Origin: Agrobacterium larrymoorei
GTDB taxonomy: Bacteria; Pseudomonadota; Alphaproteobacteria; Rhizobiales; Rhizobiaceae
Reading direction: 5' to 3'
Assembly (NCBI RefSeq): GCF_030819275.1
Contig: NZ_JAUTBL010000002.1
Span: 1,552,501 to 1,616,500 of the forward strand
DNA length: 64,000 nucleotides
The position numbers were made by a program, and so were the translations under genes. Every line of letters begins with the position of its first letter. Position 1 is the stretch's first letter. Below, piece after piece: positions 48,834-59,264 of this stretch. The notes beneath the pieces were generated by a model. That model did not search any database, had not been told where the DNA came from, and saw nothing but the letters and a program-made list of their open reading frames with translations.

Positions 48834-51800
48834 TCAAGATTTTGCCAGTTCCGCAAGCTGGGTCATAATCATCGCCGCGCCGGCCAAGCGCTTTTCAGGC
48901 GTCGGCAGATCACGGGTAAGGAAGACGCTGTGGTCAGGCCTGATCTTCGCCATGGAGCCCTGCTTGGCGATGTAGCCGACAAGTGCCGCAGGGTTCGGAA
49001 ACTCCTTGTTGCGGAACTGCACGACAACACCCTTCGGACCGGCATCGAGCTTCTCGACGTTGGCGGTACGGCAGAGCGACTTGACGTAGACGATTTTCAA
49101 CAGGTGCTGCACTTCCTTCGGCAGCGGACCGAAGCGGTCGATCATCTCTGCGCCGAAACCGTCGATCTCGTTAAGATCGGTCAACTCGCCAAGGCGACGG
49201 TAAAGCCCCATGCGCAGGTGGAGATCAGGCACATAGCTTTCCGGTATCATCACGGACGTGCCGACGGAGATTTGCGGCGACCAGCCGGTATCGATGACGT
49301 CGTCCTCGCCCTTGACCTCGGCAACCGCCTCTTCCAGCATCTGCTGGTAAAGCTCGAAACCGACTTCCTTGATGTGGCCGGATTGCTCCTCGCCGAGCAG
49401 ATTGCCGGCACCGCGAATGTCGAGGTCATGACTGGCAAGCTGGAAACCGGCGCCGAGCGTGTCGAGCGACTGAAGCACCTTCAGTCGACGCTCGGCCATG
49501 GTCGTCAGCACCTTGTTGACCGGCAGCGTGAAGAGCGCGAAGGCGCGAACCTTGGAGCGACCGACACGACCTCGCAACTGATAAAGCTGTGCAAGACCAA
49601 ACATGTCCGCGCGATGCACGATCAGCGTATTGGCGGTCGGTACATCGAGGCCGGATTCAACGATGGTCGTTGAAAGCAGGACATCATATTTGCCGTCATA
49701 GAAGGCATTCATGATGTCTTCCAGCTCGCCGGCCGGCATCTGGCCATGGACAACAGCAACCTTCAGTTCCGGCACATCCGATTGCAGGAAGGCGTGAATG
49801 TCGGCGAGATCGGCCAGACGCGGGCAGACATAGAAGCTCTGGCCGCCGCGATAATGCTCGCGCATCAGCGTTTCGCGGATGACAAGCGGATCGAAGGGCG
49901 AAATGAAGGTGCGCACGGCCATACGGTCGACCGGCGGCGTCGTGATCAACGACAGCTCGCGCACACCGGTCATCGCCAGTTGCAGGGTGCGCGGGATTGG
50001 CGTCGCCGACAGTGTCAGAACGTGAACGTCGCTCTTCAACTCCTTCAGCCGCTCCTTGTGCTTGACGCCGAAATGCTGCTCTTCATCGATGATCAGAAGG
50101 CCGAGATTGGCAAAGGTGATCCCCTGCCCCAGCAACGCATGCGTGCCGACGACGATATCGGTCTTGCCTTCCGCCACTTCCTTTTTGACGAGATTAAGCT
50201 CCTTGGCGCCGACAAGGCGTGACGCCTGCTGCACACGGATCGGAAGCCCGCGGAAGCGTTCGGAGAAGGTGCGGAAATGCTGACGCGCCAGAAGCGTTGT
50301 CGGCACGACGACAGCCACCTGCACGCCATTCATGGCCGCAAGGAAAGCCGCGCGCAGCGCCACTTCCGTTTTGCCGAAGCCCACGTCACCGCAGATCAGA
50401 CGGTCCATCGGACGACCAGCGCCAAGATCATCCCGGATCGAGTCGATGGCATTCATCTGATCTTCGGTTTCATCATACGGGAAGCGTGCGGCGAACTCGT
50501 CATAGAGGCCATCGGGGGCCGTCAACACCGGAGCCTGGCGCACGAGACGAGCGGCAGCAATCCGGATAAGATCGCCAGCCATATCGAGAAGGCGCTTCTT
50601 GAGCTTCGCCTTGCGCATCTGCCATGCGCCACCGCCAAGCTTGTCGAGCTGGGCTTCCGCCGCATCCGATCCATAGCGGGACAGAAGATCGATGTTTTCG
50701 ACTGGCAGAAACAGCTTGGCATCGTCTGCGTAATGCAGTTCCAGACAATCACGCGGCGCGCCCGCGGCCTCAATGGTGCGAAGCCCAACGAACCGGCCGA
50801 TACCATGCTCGGCGTGAACGACGAGCGAGCCTTCATCCAGTCCCGCCACTTCCGAAATGAAGTCGGCACCGCGCTTGCGGCGCTTGGACCGGCGCACCAT
50901 ACGATCGCCGAGAATATCCTGCTCGCCGATAACAGCGAGATTGCTCGTGCCGAAGCTCGTCTCAAAACCGGCTTCAAGGCTGAGAACCGCCGACGCCGCC
51001 TCGCCCTTGCCGAGCTTTTCGATCTCCTTCAATGCCGAGATCGGCTTGATTTTTTCAAGCCCGTGCTCGTTCAAAACCTGTAGCAGACGATCCAGAGAGC
51101 CTTCCGACCAACCGGTGATCAAAACCTTCCAGCCCTTGGAGCGACGCTCGGCAATGTGCTTGACCGCCAGATCGAAGACATTGACGCGGTCTTCGCTGCC
51201 ACCCTCCGCAGGAGGCTTTGCCCACCGCGGGCCGACATGCGCGTCGAGTGTCGCAACGGGCCTGTCGTTGGAATCCTGCTCGTTGAAGGGCGTCAGACGC
51301 ACCGCGTTGACCGAATTCAGCGCCTCATCGAAGCTCTTGCCGCCGAGATAGAGCTGGCTGGGTGAAACCGGCTTGTAGGGAGCGCCTTGCGTGGCACCCT
51401 TGGTCTGGCCGGAATTGCGCCGCGCCTCGAAGTAATCATGCACGAGCTTGGAGCGCTCGACAGCCGCCTCGCGGGCGGTGTGATCGGTGACGATGCGGAA
51501 GCCCTGCAGATAATCGAAAGCGGTTTCCAGCTTCTCGTAAAAAAGCGGCAGCCAGTGCTCCATGCCGGCATAACGCCGACCCTCGGACACGGCCTGATAG
51601 AGTGAATCATCGCGCGTGGCGGCACCGAAGAGCGACAGATAATTCTTGCGGAAGCGGCTGATCGTATCAGGCGTCAGCGTCACTTCACTCATCGGGTTGA
51701 GATCAAGCGAGCGAGCCTGGCCGATGGTACGCTGGCTGGCGGGATCGAAGGTGCGGATGCTCTCTAGCGTATCGCCGAAGAAATCGAGACGCACCGGCTC

Positions 51801-52343
51801 TTCCGTGCCGGGAACGAAGACATCGAGAATACCGCCTCGCACAGCGAATTCGCCGACCTCGCGAACCGTCGCAACACGATCGAAACCGTTGCGCTCCAGC
51901 CGAGCAGCAATGTCGTCCATGCGGATCTGGTTGCCGGGCTTGGCAGAGAAGGCGAGGCTTTCGATGACGTCGCGCGGCGCCATCTTTTGCAGCATGGCGT
52001 TGACCGTGACGAGAACGATCGCCGGATGCGGCTTCTTCTGATGCTGGATAAGGCCCGAAAGTGCAGCCAGTCGGCGCGCCGAGGTGTCGGCACTCGGTGA
52101 CACGCGATCGTAAGGCAGGCAGTCCCATGCGGGCAATGTGAGCACCGGAATATCCGGAGCAACAAACCCCAGAATCTGCTCCAGATCGGCGACGCGCTGT
52201 CCATCCGACATGACATAGGCGACGGATGTTCCGCTGCGCGCCATATCCGCCAGGAGAAGCGCCTCCATTCCGGACGGCACATTTCCAATGGTCAGCGGCG
52301 TATCGGCCGATGCCACCAGCTTCACATCAATCCCGGCGATCAT
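48834..52343 (-). CDS. mfd: transcription-repair coupling factor
   Basis: Removes stalled RNA polymerase at lesions and recruits UvrA. The 1169 residues comprise a UvrB-like N-terminal module (PAWDCLPYDRVSPS), the RNA polymerase interaction domain around VHAEHGIGRFVGL, and the RecG-like translocase with Walker A GDVGFGKTE and DEEQHFG. The TRG motif region includes LRGRVGRSK, and a C-terminal autoinhibitory domain closes the protein. ATG 52343 is used; one codon upstream is TTG. The sdhE gene ends three bases before that TTG. Confidence 0.97.
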   Translation of the reverse strand: MIAGIDVKLVASADTPLTIGNVPSGMEALLLADMARSGTSVAYVMSDGQRVADLEQILGFVAPDIPVLTLPAWDCLPYDRVSPSADTSARRLAALSGLIQHQKKPHPAIVLVTVNAMLQKMAPRDVIESLAFSAKPGNQIRMDDIAARLERNGFDRVATVREVGEFAVRGGILDVFVPGTEEPVRLDFFGDTLESIRTFDPASQRTIGQARSLDLNPMSEVTLTPDTISRFRKNYLSLFGAATRDDSLYQAVSEGRRYAGMEHWLPLFYEKLETAFDYLQGFRIVTDHTAREAAVERSKLVHDYFEARRNSGQTKGATQGAPYKPVSPSQLYLGGKSFDEALNSVNAVRLTPFNEQDSNDRPVATLDAHVGPRWAKPPAEGGSEDRVNVFDLAVKHIAERRSKGWKVLITGWSEGSLDRLLQVLNEHGLEKIKPISALKEIEKLGKGEAASAVLSLEAGFETSFGTSNLAVIGEQDILGDRMVRRSKRRKRGADFISEVAGLDEGSLVVHAEHGIGRFVGLRTIEAAGAPRDCLELHYADDAKLFLPVENIDLLSRYGSDAAEAQLDKLGGGAWQMRKAKLKKRLLDMAGDLIRIAAARLVRQAPVLTAPDGLYDEFAARFPYDETEDQMNAIDSIRDDLGAGRPMDRLICGDVGFGKTEVALRAAFLAAMNGVQVAVVVPTTLLARQHFRTFSERFRGLPIRVQQASRLVGAKELNLVKKEVAEGKTDIVVGTHALLGQGITFANLGLLIIDEEQHFGVKHKERLKELKSDVHVLTLSATPIPRTLQLAMTGVRELSLITTPPVDRMAVRTFISPFDPLVIRETLMREHYRGGQSFYVCPRLADLADIHAFLQSDVPELKVAVVHGQMPAGELEDIMNAFYDGKYDVLLSTTIVESGLDVPTANTLIVHRADMFGLAQLYQLRGRVGRSKVRAFALFTLPVNKVLTTMAERRLKVLQSLDTLGAGFQLASHDLDIRGAGNLLGEEQSGHIKEVGFELYQQMLEEAVAEVKGEDDVIDTGWSPQISVGTSVMIPESYVPDLHLRMGLYRRLGELTDLNEIDGFGAEMIDRFGPLPKEVQHLLKIVYVKSLCRTANVEKLDAGPKGVVVQFRNKEFPNPAALVGYIAKQGSMAKIRPDHSVFLTRDLPTPEKRLAGAAMIMTQLAELAKS

Positions 52344-52346
52344 CAA

Positions 52347-52667
52347 TCAGGCTTTCGTTGTCTCGGAGGTGACCGGATCGAAATCCGGGCGATAGGAGGC
52401 GATTTTCATGAAGAGAGGCGTCTGGAATTTTTCAGGGATCGGCAGAGCACCCGTCACCATCTTGACGAGGTCGTTATCCTCCTCGGCCATGATCACTTCC
52501 AGCTCATCGAGTTCCGCTTCCGAAAGGTCACCGATATTGTCCTCGGCAAACTGGCCAAGCACCAGATCCATCTCGCGAATGCCGCGGTGCCAGCAACGAT
52601 AGAGAATCCGCCGACGTCTCGGTTCGAGGTCGGCACTCGTGCGCACCAGTCCAGTCATCGCAGTCAC
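52347..52667 (-). CDS. sdhE: FAD assembly factor SdhE
   Basis: 106 residues of the SdhE/YgfY/Sdh5 family that attaches FAD to succinate dehydrogenase. The family signature RRRILYRCWHRGIREMDLVLG contains the conserved RGxxE, and the acidic region ELDELEVIMAEEDNDL follows. Its stop is practically fused to the mfd start, so the two are probably cotranscribed. The start at MTAMTGLV is uncertain by three codons. Confidence 0.93.
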   Translation of the reverse strand: MTAMTGLVRTSADLEPRRRRILYRCWHRGIREMDLVLGQFAEDNIGDLSEAELDELEVIMAEEDNDLVKMVTGALPIPEKFQTPLFMKIASYRPDFDPVTSETTKA

Positions 52668-52848
52668 CTGTTTGTTGGAAATTCAACAAATTGTTGATTT
52701 TCGTTCTCCTATAGAACAGGACAGGAACGCTTGGGAACCGCTATTTGTGCAAATATGCGGCACGGGGCATAAAAACTGCCGGTGATAAACGCGGTTTATT
52801 CGCCTGCCACTCTTGCAATGGCCCCCGCCTTCCCCGATTTTGCAGCCC

Positions 52849-54954
52849 ATGCGCCCCGCCATACTCGATCCCCTCTTTGCCACAGTCTCTTCGCTTGCCG
52901 GCGTCGGGCCGAAGCTTGCCGATCTGTTGGCGAAACTTTTGGGCCGGGAGAATGCGGAAGACACACGGGTCATCGATCTTCTGTTTCATGCGCCGTCCAA
53001 TATCATCGACCGGCGCAACCGTCCGGGCATCGCGCTTGCGCCGCAGGGCGCCATTGTCACCATTCAGGGACGCATCGACCGGCACCAGCCCTCGCCGCCC
53101 GGCAATCGCTCTGCACCCTATCGCGTCTTCCTGCATGACGAGACCGGGGAACTGGCGCTCACCTTTTTCCGTGCGCGCGGCGACTGGCTGTCAAAAGCCC
53201 TTCCCATCGATGAAGAGGTGATGGTCAGCGGCAAGATCGATTGGTTCAACGGCCGCGCTTCCATGGTTCATCCGGACTTCATGGTGAAGGTCTCGGAGGC
53301 CGATAACCTGCCGCTGGTCGAAGCGGTCTATCCCATGACAGCGGGCCTCTCGCCCAAGATTTTGAAGCGGTCCATCGATACCGCGCTTCAGCGCCTTCCG
53401 GTCTTTCCCGAATGGATCGACGAGACGCTTGCGACGCGCCAGAGCTTCCCGCATGTGGCCGATGCCTTCCGCGAGTTGCACGATCCACGCGACGGCGCCG
53501 ATATCGATCCGCAAGCCCCTGCCCGCCGCAGGCTTGCCTATGACGAGTTCCTGGCCGGACAGCTTTCGCTAGCGCTCGTTCGACAAAGACTGCGCAAAGT
53601 CGCTGGTCAGCCCATCCGCGCCAAGGGCGATTTCGCGGCGCGTATTCTCGCAAGCCTGCCCTTCTCGCTGACCGCCAGCCAGAGCGCCGCGGTGAAAGAC
53701 ATTCTGACCGATATGGCAGGGGAAGACCGCATGCTCCGGCTGCTTCAGGGCGATGTCGGTGCAGGCAAAACCCTGGTGGCGCTGATGGCGATGGCAACGG
53801 CTGTGGAAGCCGGTGGACAGGCCGTGCTGATGGCGCCGACCGAAATTCTGGCGCGCCAGCACTTCGCGACAATCTCGAAATATGCCGCCGCTGCGGGCAT
53901 TTCCTGCGAGGTTCTGACCGGCAGAACCAAGGGTAAGGAGCGCCGCGAGATTGAGGAGCGGATCGCTTCCGGCGAAGCACAGATTGTCATCGGCACGCAT
54001 GCTCTGTTTCAGGACAGCGTCTCCTATAAGAATCTCGTTCTGGCCGTCGTGGATGAACAGCATCGCTTCGGCGTGCATCAGCGGCTGCGCCTCACCGCCA
54101 AGGGCATCACGCCGCATATGCTGGTCATGACGGCAACGCCCATCCCGCGAACGCTTGTTCTCGCCGCCTTCGGCGATATGGATGTCTCCAAGCTGACGGA
54201 AAAGCCCGCTGGCCGTAAGCCGATCCAGACCGTGACCATTCCCAGTGAGCGGATCGGCGACATCGTCGACCGGCTGCGCAGTGCGTTGGCGGAGGGCAAA
54301 AAGGCGTATTGGATCTGCCCGCTGGTCGAGGAGTCGGAGGAGTCCGACTTGATGTCAGCAGAGGAGCGGCATGCGGTGCTGTCGCAGTCTCTGCGCGCCA
54401 ATATCGGCCTGATCCACGGACGGATGAGCGGCCCCGAAAAGGATGCCGCGATGCTGGCCTTCAAGAGCGGCGAAACCCGCTTGCTGGTCGCTACGACTGT
54501 CGTTGAGGTCGGCGTCGATGTACCGGACGCCACAATCATGGTGATCGAACATGCCGAACGTTTCGGCCTGGCCCAGCTTCACCAGTTGCGCGGTCGTGTC
54601 GGCCGTGGCGACGAAGCCTCCACCTGCATCCTGCTTTATAAGGGTCCGCTCAGCGAAAACGGCAAGGCACGGCTTTCCATCCTCCGCGACAGCGAAGACG
54701 GCTTCCTGATTGCCGAAGAGGACCTGAAGCTGCGCGGTGAAGGCGAACTCCTCGGCACCCGTCAATCCGGCACGCCCGGCTTTCGCATAGCCAGCCTCGA
54801 GGCCCATGCCGACCTGCTGGAAATCGCCCGCAAGGACGCCGCCTATATGATCGAAAAAGACGCCGAGCTCGTGAGCGAGCGCGGCAAGAACCTGAGAACC
54901 CTGCTTTACCTCCATCGCAGGGACGAAGCGATCCGCTTCCTCCACGCAGGCTGA
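52849..54954 (+). CDS. recG: ATP-dependent DNA helicase RecG
   Basis: Reverses stalled replication forks and processes recombination intermediates. The 701 residues have a wedge domain with an OB fold (IVTIQGRIDRHQ), Walker A LQGDVGAGKT, the DEQH box VVDEQHRFG and the helicase C-terminus RGRVGRGDE. MRPAILDPLFA at 52849 is the family start; a TTG 12 codons earlier would also keep the frame open. It is divergent from sdhE-mfd. Confidence 0.97.
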   Translation: MRPAILDPLFATVSSLAGVGPKLADLLAKLLGRENAEDTRVIDLLFHAPSNIIDRRNRPGIALAPQGAIVTIQGRIDRHQPSPPGNRSAPYRVFLHDETGELALTFFRARGDWLSKALPIDEEVMVSGKIDWFNGRASMVHPDFMVKVSEADNLPLVEAVYPMTAGLSPKILKRSIDTALQRLPVFPEWIDETLATRQSFPHVADAFRELHDPRDGADIDPQAPARRRLAYDEFLAGQLSLALVRQRLRKVAGQPIRAKGDFAARILASLPFSLTASQSAAVKDILTDMAGEDRMLRLLQGDVGAGKTLVALMAMATAVEAGGQAVLMAPTEILARQHFATISKYAAAAGISCEVLTGRTKGKERREIEERIASGEAQIVIGTHALFQDSVSYKNLVLAVVDEQHRFGVHQRLRLTAKGITPHMLVMTATPIPRTLVLAAFGDMDVSKLTEKPAGRKPIQTVTIPSERIGDIVDRLRSALAEGKKAYWICPLVEESEESDLMSAEERHAVLSQSLRANIGLIHGRMSGPEKDAAMLAFKSGETRLLVATTVVEVGVDVPDATIMVIEHAERFGLAQLHQLRGRVGRGDEASTCILLYKGPLSENGKARLSILRDSEDGFLIAEEDLKLRGEGELLGTRQSGTPGFRIASLEAHADLLEIARKDAAYMIEKDAELVSERGKNLRTLLYLHRRDEAIRFLHAG

Positions 54955-54959
54955 TAGAC

Positions 54960-55226
54960 ATGACAATGACACCCAATCCGCCCCCGGCTTTCCAGAAGGG
55001 TTTTGCCCTCTGTTCGCCGGAAAACATTCTGCAACCGAAGACCTTCGCAAAGAGCGAGAAAAAGGCGATTGCCAAGGGCTTCAAGAAGCCGGGGCGAAAA
55101 AAGGCGTGGGCAGAGGCTGTGGAACAGGGCTGGAGCGTCAGGCTCGTCTATATGCGGCTCTTCGTTCCCGTCTTCCATTCCACCACCTCCGGCACTCAGG
55201 AGTTCGAAGACATCGACGACGACTAA
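54960..55226 (+). CDS. conserved small hypothetical protein
   Basis: 88 residues, basic in the middle (KSEKKAIAKGFKKPGRKK) and acidic at the end (FEDIDDD), without membrane segment or recognised domain. It starts 5 bp after recG, so it is probably translated from the recG message. The composition is like the neighbouring genes, which supports a real gene. Confidence 0.6.
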   Translation: MTMTPNPPPAFQKGFALCSPENILQPKTFAKSEKKAIAKGFKKPGRKKAWAEAVEQGWSVRLVYMRLFVPVFHSTTSGTQEFEDIDDD

Positions 55227-55235
55227 GCCAGATAG

Positions 55236-55271
55236 AAAGAGCCGCGCCGAATGTCTTCGGCACGGCTCTAA
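55236..55271 (-). terminator. terminator after phytase-like esterase
   Basis: Interrupted stem AGAGCCG/CGGCTCT plus CCGAA/TTCGG, followed on the minus strand by TTTCT. It lies between the two convergent genes. Confidence 0.65.
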
Positions 55272-55286
55272 ACAGATTGGTATCGC

Positions 55287-56774
55287 TTATTTTTTGGCGA
55301 CGCCAGGCAGCGTCACGCGGAACACCTGGAACATGGTGTCCACATCGGCACCACCTTCCGCCTTGTAAGGTTTGCCCACCTGGAAACCGTCCTGCGTGAG
55401 GAAGTCGTTGTCATTGGCAACGAAGAGGAAATAGTCGTCCGGTGAGGTAGGGTCGAGGACGCTTGCAATCGACATTGCCTCCCACTTCTCCGACAGGTTG
55501 TTCTTGTCGTTCGGCGCGCCATTGTGCAGACCGAAACGAGCAAGCTCCTTGGCGTCGTTGAGATCGATGAAGTCATGCAGAACTGCTGGCTTGATCGCGC
55601 TGTCCAGAACACCTTTTGGTGCAACCGGCTTTACATCATCGAACTCACCACCGGCAATGTCCGTGGCTCCGGAGACATCGACGAGTTCTATTTTGCGGTA
55701 GACCGATGTATCGCCCTTCAGACCCTGACCATTATTGCTGTCACGCGCCAGCATCAGGAATGCCTTGTCCGACAAAGCCAGGATCTCGCTCTGCGCCGCG
55801 ACGAGCTTCTTGTCCTTGCCCTCGAACTTCGGCAGCGGCACGACATATTCATGGACGAGCTTCAGATGATCGACGTCGCTCGCGTCATAGACCAGTGCGC
55901 GGGTGTGGTCGCGGGTGGATGACGAATCTCCGCCATCCTGACGGGTCGCCGATTGCAGAACGGCGATAAGGTATTTGCCATCCGGGGTCAGCGACATGCC
56001 TTCCAGACCCTGATTGTTCTGACGCCCGGTTTCTGGATCCTTCGGATCTGGCTTCTTGCCACCCTCGCCGACATTGTTGGAAGAGAAGTTGATCTCACCC
56101 TTGCGCATTGGCAGCAGCGCCTTCGGCGGCTGCGTGGCCGAGATCATCTTACCTTCTGCGGAGAAGTGATAAATATAAGGGCCATATTCATCGCTGATCA
56201 GGAAAGAGCCATCGGCCAGACGTACAACGGCTTCAGCGTCAAGAGAGACCTTTCCCGTAGACGCGAAAGGCAGGACTGGGGCTGTCGCGGTGGCAGGCCG
56301 CGTGCCAGCCTCCGGATCGAGGCCAGTCATGTTCTTGCCCTGCTCATCGGTCAAAAGCACCGTATCGGCAAGGCTCGCCTGCACACCGGACTGCTGCTTG
56401 TCAGCAGGCAGGCTCGCGCCCGTTGCAGGTATCAACGTTACGTCGATCTTGTTGATGCGCGCATTGTAATCCGTCGTGCCTTCGACGTTGTAGCCACGGT
56501 CCGGCAACAGCCAGAGAGAACCGCGATAGCCATCGCCCTCCGTCTTCCAACTGGTGACATCGATAGCCATGCCGGAGCCAGAGCCGAAGGTCTCGCCAAA
56601 CTTGTCGCGCTGGCTGGCAGGGATCCGACCGACAGCGACCAAACCCTTGTTGGCGTAGCTAACGCCGTTTGCAGCAGCGGTGCTTTCGGCCAGCGCAGCA
56701 ACAGGAAAGATGAAGATCGATGCCGCCAAGGCGGCAGCGAGCCGGCGGGACGCGACAGAGCGGAATGATGTCAT
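55287..56774 (-). CDS. esterase-like activity of phytase family protein
   Basis: 495 residues, secreted: the signal peptide ends near VAALAES (about residue 27). The rest fits the esterase-like-activity-of-phytase domain, a predicted beta-propeller, with GSGSGMAIDV, LLPDRGYNVEGT and ISDEYGPYIYHF. Substrate and activity are unknown. The ATG at 56774 gives a proper signal peptide; a frame eight codons longer exists. Confidence 0.85.
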   Translation of the reverse strand: MTSFRSVASRRLAAALAASIFIFPVAALAESTAAANGVSYANKGLVAVGRIPASQRDKFGETFGSGSGMAIDVTSWKTEGDGYRGSLWLLPDRGYNVEGTTDYNARINKIDVTLIPATGASLPADKQQSGVQASLADTVLLTDEQGKNMTGLDPEAGTRPATATAPVLPFASTGKVSLDAEAVVRLADGSFLISDEYGPYIYHFSAEGKMISATQPPKALLPMRKGEINFSSNNVGEGGKKPDPKDPETGRQNNQGLEGMSLTPDGKYLIAVLQSATRQDGGDSSSTRDHTRALVYDASDVDHLKLVHEYVVPLPKFEGKDKKLVAAQSEILALSDKAFLMLARDSNNGQGLKGDTSVYRKIELVDVSGATDIAGGEFDDVKPVAPKGVLDSAIKPAVLHDFIDLNDAKELARFGLHNGAPNDKNNLSEKWEAMSIASVLDPTSPDDYFLFVANDNDFLTQDGFQVGKPYKAEGGADVDTMFQVFRVTLPGVAKK

Positions 56775-56956
56775 GAAACGATATCCTTGAGAAAACAAAG
56801 AAAGACGGCCTTCCCGACAAATCCCATGACCCAGGAAGTCATGGTTTTAATCCAGGCCGGGGTGTACCCAATGCTCACAGTCTCTAAGGGCACGATATGA
56901 CACTTGCATGACGGCAATGGTGTCTCTTTGTTCGCTGCTTCAAACCTTTGGCCGGC

Positions 56957-58112
56957 TCAGGCGAGTTTGCGCTCACCAGCTGCAAACTTCGCCTTGAGGA
57001 GACACTCTTCATATTCGGATTGCGCAGTTGAATCGAAAACGATCCCGCCACCGACATTGAAGGTCGCTCGTCCGTCTTCAAACAGAGTGATCGTACGGAT
57101 CGCCACGGAAAATCGCATGTCACCACTTGGAGACATCAGCCCGATGGCACCGCAATAAACGTCGCGCGGCCCGATCTCGAGATCATGAAGGATTTCCATC
57201 GCCCGCATTTTCGGCGCCCCCGTCACTGAACCGCAAGGGAAAAGTGCGGCGAAGATATCGGCAATGCCCATATCGGGTGAAAGCTTAGCGCGCACATGGC
57301 TGACCATCTGGTGAACGGTCGGATAGGTCTCGATGTCGAACAACTTCGGCACATCCAGCGTGCCGACTTCCGTGATCCGCGAGATATCATTGCGCAGCAG
57401 GTCAACGATCATGCGGTTTTCGGCCAGCGTCTTCTCATCCTTCCTCATGGCTGCCATGAGAGCCGCGTCGTCTTCCACTGACGAACCGCGTTTGACGGTG
57501 CCCTTCATCGGATGGGTCTCGATCCAGCCTTCTGCATCGACGGAAAAGAAGAGTTCGGGAGAGCGCGAAAGAACAACAGGTCCGCCGAGATCGACCAGTG
57601 CGCCATATTTTACCGGCTGACGATCGATCAACGACCAGAAACCAGCAAGTGGATCACCACGCCACCGGCCGGTGACAGGCATGGTAAGGTTAGCTTGGTA
57701 ACAATCTCCTTGGCGCAAATGCTGGTGCAATCTATTGAACTGCTGCTCGTATTCAGTGAACGACCAAGAAGGTTTGAGATCACTCAAAAATTCATCGGAT
57801 GCCATGATATTCAATGGCTTGGAAACTTCTGAGGTGCCACCGCTCGGCGACTTGAAGACGCCAAAACACAGGAGCGGCGTCTGTCGCTGTCCCTCCGCAA
57901 GAGGGGCAAGCTTCGGCTCGAAGAGGTATCCTGCCTCATAGGACATGTAGCCGGCTAAATACCGACAATCAGCCCTTGCCGCTTGCATCCGTTCAAGGGG
58001 CGGGAAAGAACGCGTCCACCTCATGCGCAACGATGATCTCCTCCGGCTCCGTAAACAGCGTCACGGTGCCGGTCGTATCGTCACGAAAAAGAACGTATGG
58101 CGCGTTCAGCAT
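56957..58112 (-). pseudogene. pabB: frameshifted aminodeoxychorismate synthase component I
   Basis: Adds an amino group to chorismate on the way to 4-aminobenzoate and folate. From 58112 the first frame reads NAPYVLFRDDTTGTVTLF and stops at once after FFPAP. The second frame continues with PLERMQAARADCRYLAGYM to 56957 and has the chorismate-binding motifs THPMKGTVKRG, LRNDISRITEVG and SVTGAPKMRAMEI. Dropping one C from the CCCC run at 57997-58000 joins them into 384 residues. The start lies 21 bp after the tgt stop, so it may belong to that operon. As folate synthesis is usually essential, a sequencing error is quite possible. Confidence 0.85.
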
Positions 58113-58133
58113 TCAGCTATCCGATGAAGGTTG

Positions 58134-59264
58134 TCACACCGGATCGATATCGCCTTTCGCCCACATTTCAATGGTCTCCGCGTAGAAATCCGAAAAGCGA
58201 CCTTCTTCGATCGATTTGCGAATCCCCTGCATCAACTCCTGATAATAGGCGAGATTGTGCCAGGACAGAAGCATGCCGCCGAGCGCTTCATTGGAACGCA
58301 CCAAGTGGTGCAGATAGGCACGCGAGTAATCGCGCGATGCCGGGCAATTGGACTGCTCGTCCAGCGGACGCATGTCTTCGGCGTGGCGGGCATTGCGGAT
58401 ATTCACCCTGCCCCGGCGGGTGAAGGCGAGACCGTGACGGCCCGAACGGGTTGGCATGACGCAGTCGAACATGTCGATGCCGCGTGCCACCGACTTCAAA
58501 ATGTCGTCCGGCGTGCCGACGCCCATCAGGTAACGCGGCTTTTCCGTCGGCAAAACCGGCAGCGTCGTGTCCAGCATCGAAAGCATCACATCCTGCGGTT
58601 CGCCGACAGCGAGACCACCAACCGCATAACCCTTGAGATCGAGCTGCTTGAGGCCTTCGGCAGAGCGGATGCGCAAATCCGGCTGGTCGCCACCCTGAAC
58701 GATACCGAACATCGCCTTGCCCGGCTGCTCGCCAAAAGCGACACGGCAGCGTTCTGCCCAGCGCAACGACATTTCCATGGCACGCTCGATTTCCTTGCGC
58801 TCGGCGGGAAGCGCAACGCATTCGTCGAGCTGCATCTGAATATCCGAATCGAGCAGCCCTTGGATCTCGATGGAGCGCTCCGGCGACATATGATGCAACG
58901 AGCCATCGACATGGCTCTTGAAGGTCACGCCCTGTTCATCCAGCTTGCGCAGACCTGAGAGCGACATCACCTGGAAGCCGCCGCTGTCGGTCAGGATTGG
59001 ATGCGGCCAGCGGATCAGCTCATGCAGGCCGCCGAGACGCGCGACGCGCTCCGGGCCCGGGCGCAGCATCAGGTGGTAAGTATTGCCGAGAATGATATCG
59101 GCGCCTAGGTCGCGCACCTGATCCAGATACATGGCCTTGACCGTGCCGACCGTGCCGACAGGCATGAAGGCGGGCGTGCGGATGACACCACGCGGCATTG
59201 CCACTTCGCCGAGACGCGCGCCGCCGCTGGTTGCTTTAAGGGTGAAGGTGAAGTTCTCGTGCAT
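58134..59264 (-). CDS. tgt: tRNA-guanine transglycosylase
   Basis: Exchanges guanine for preQ1 at the wobble position of GUN-anticodon tRNAs. The 376-residue TIM barrel has the nucleophile region [10 protein letters not shown] and GGLAVGEPQ. Where E. coli has the zinc ligands CxCxxC, this protein reads SNCPAS before [11 protein letters not shown], so two of three Cys ligands are Ser. Its ATG overlaps the queA stop by one base. Confidence 0.95.
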   Translation of the reverse strand: MHENFTFTLKATSGGARLGEVAMPRGVIRTPAFMPVGTVGTVKAMYLDQVRDLGADIILGNTYHLMLRPGPERVARLGGLHELIRWPHPILTDSGGFQVMSLSGLRKLDEQGVTFKSHVDGSLHHMSPERSIEIQGLLDSDIQMQLDECVALPAERKEIERAMEMSLRWAERCRVAFGEQPGKAMFGIVQGGDQPDLRIRSAEGLKQLDLKGYAVGGLAVGEPQDVMLSMLDTTLPVLPTEKPRYLMGVGTPDDILKSVARGIDMFDCVMPTRSGRHGLAFTRRGRVNIRNARHAEDMRPLDEQSNCPASRDYSRAYLHHLVRSNEALGGMLLSWHNLAYYQELMQGIRKSIEEGRFSDFYAETIEMWAKGDIDPV

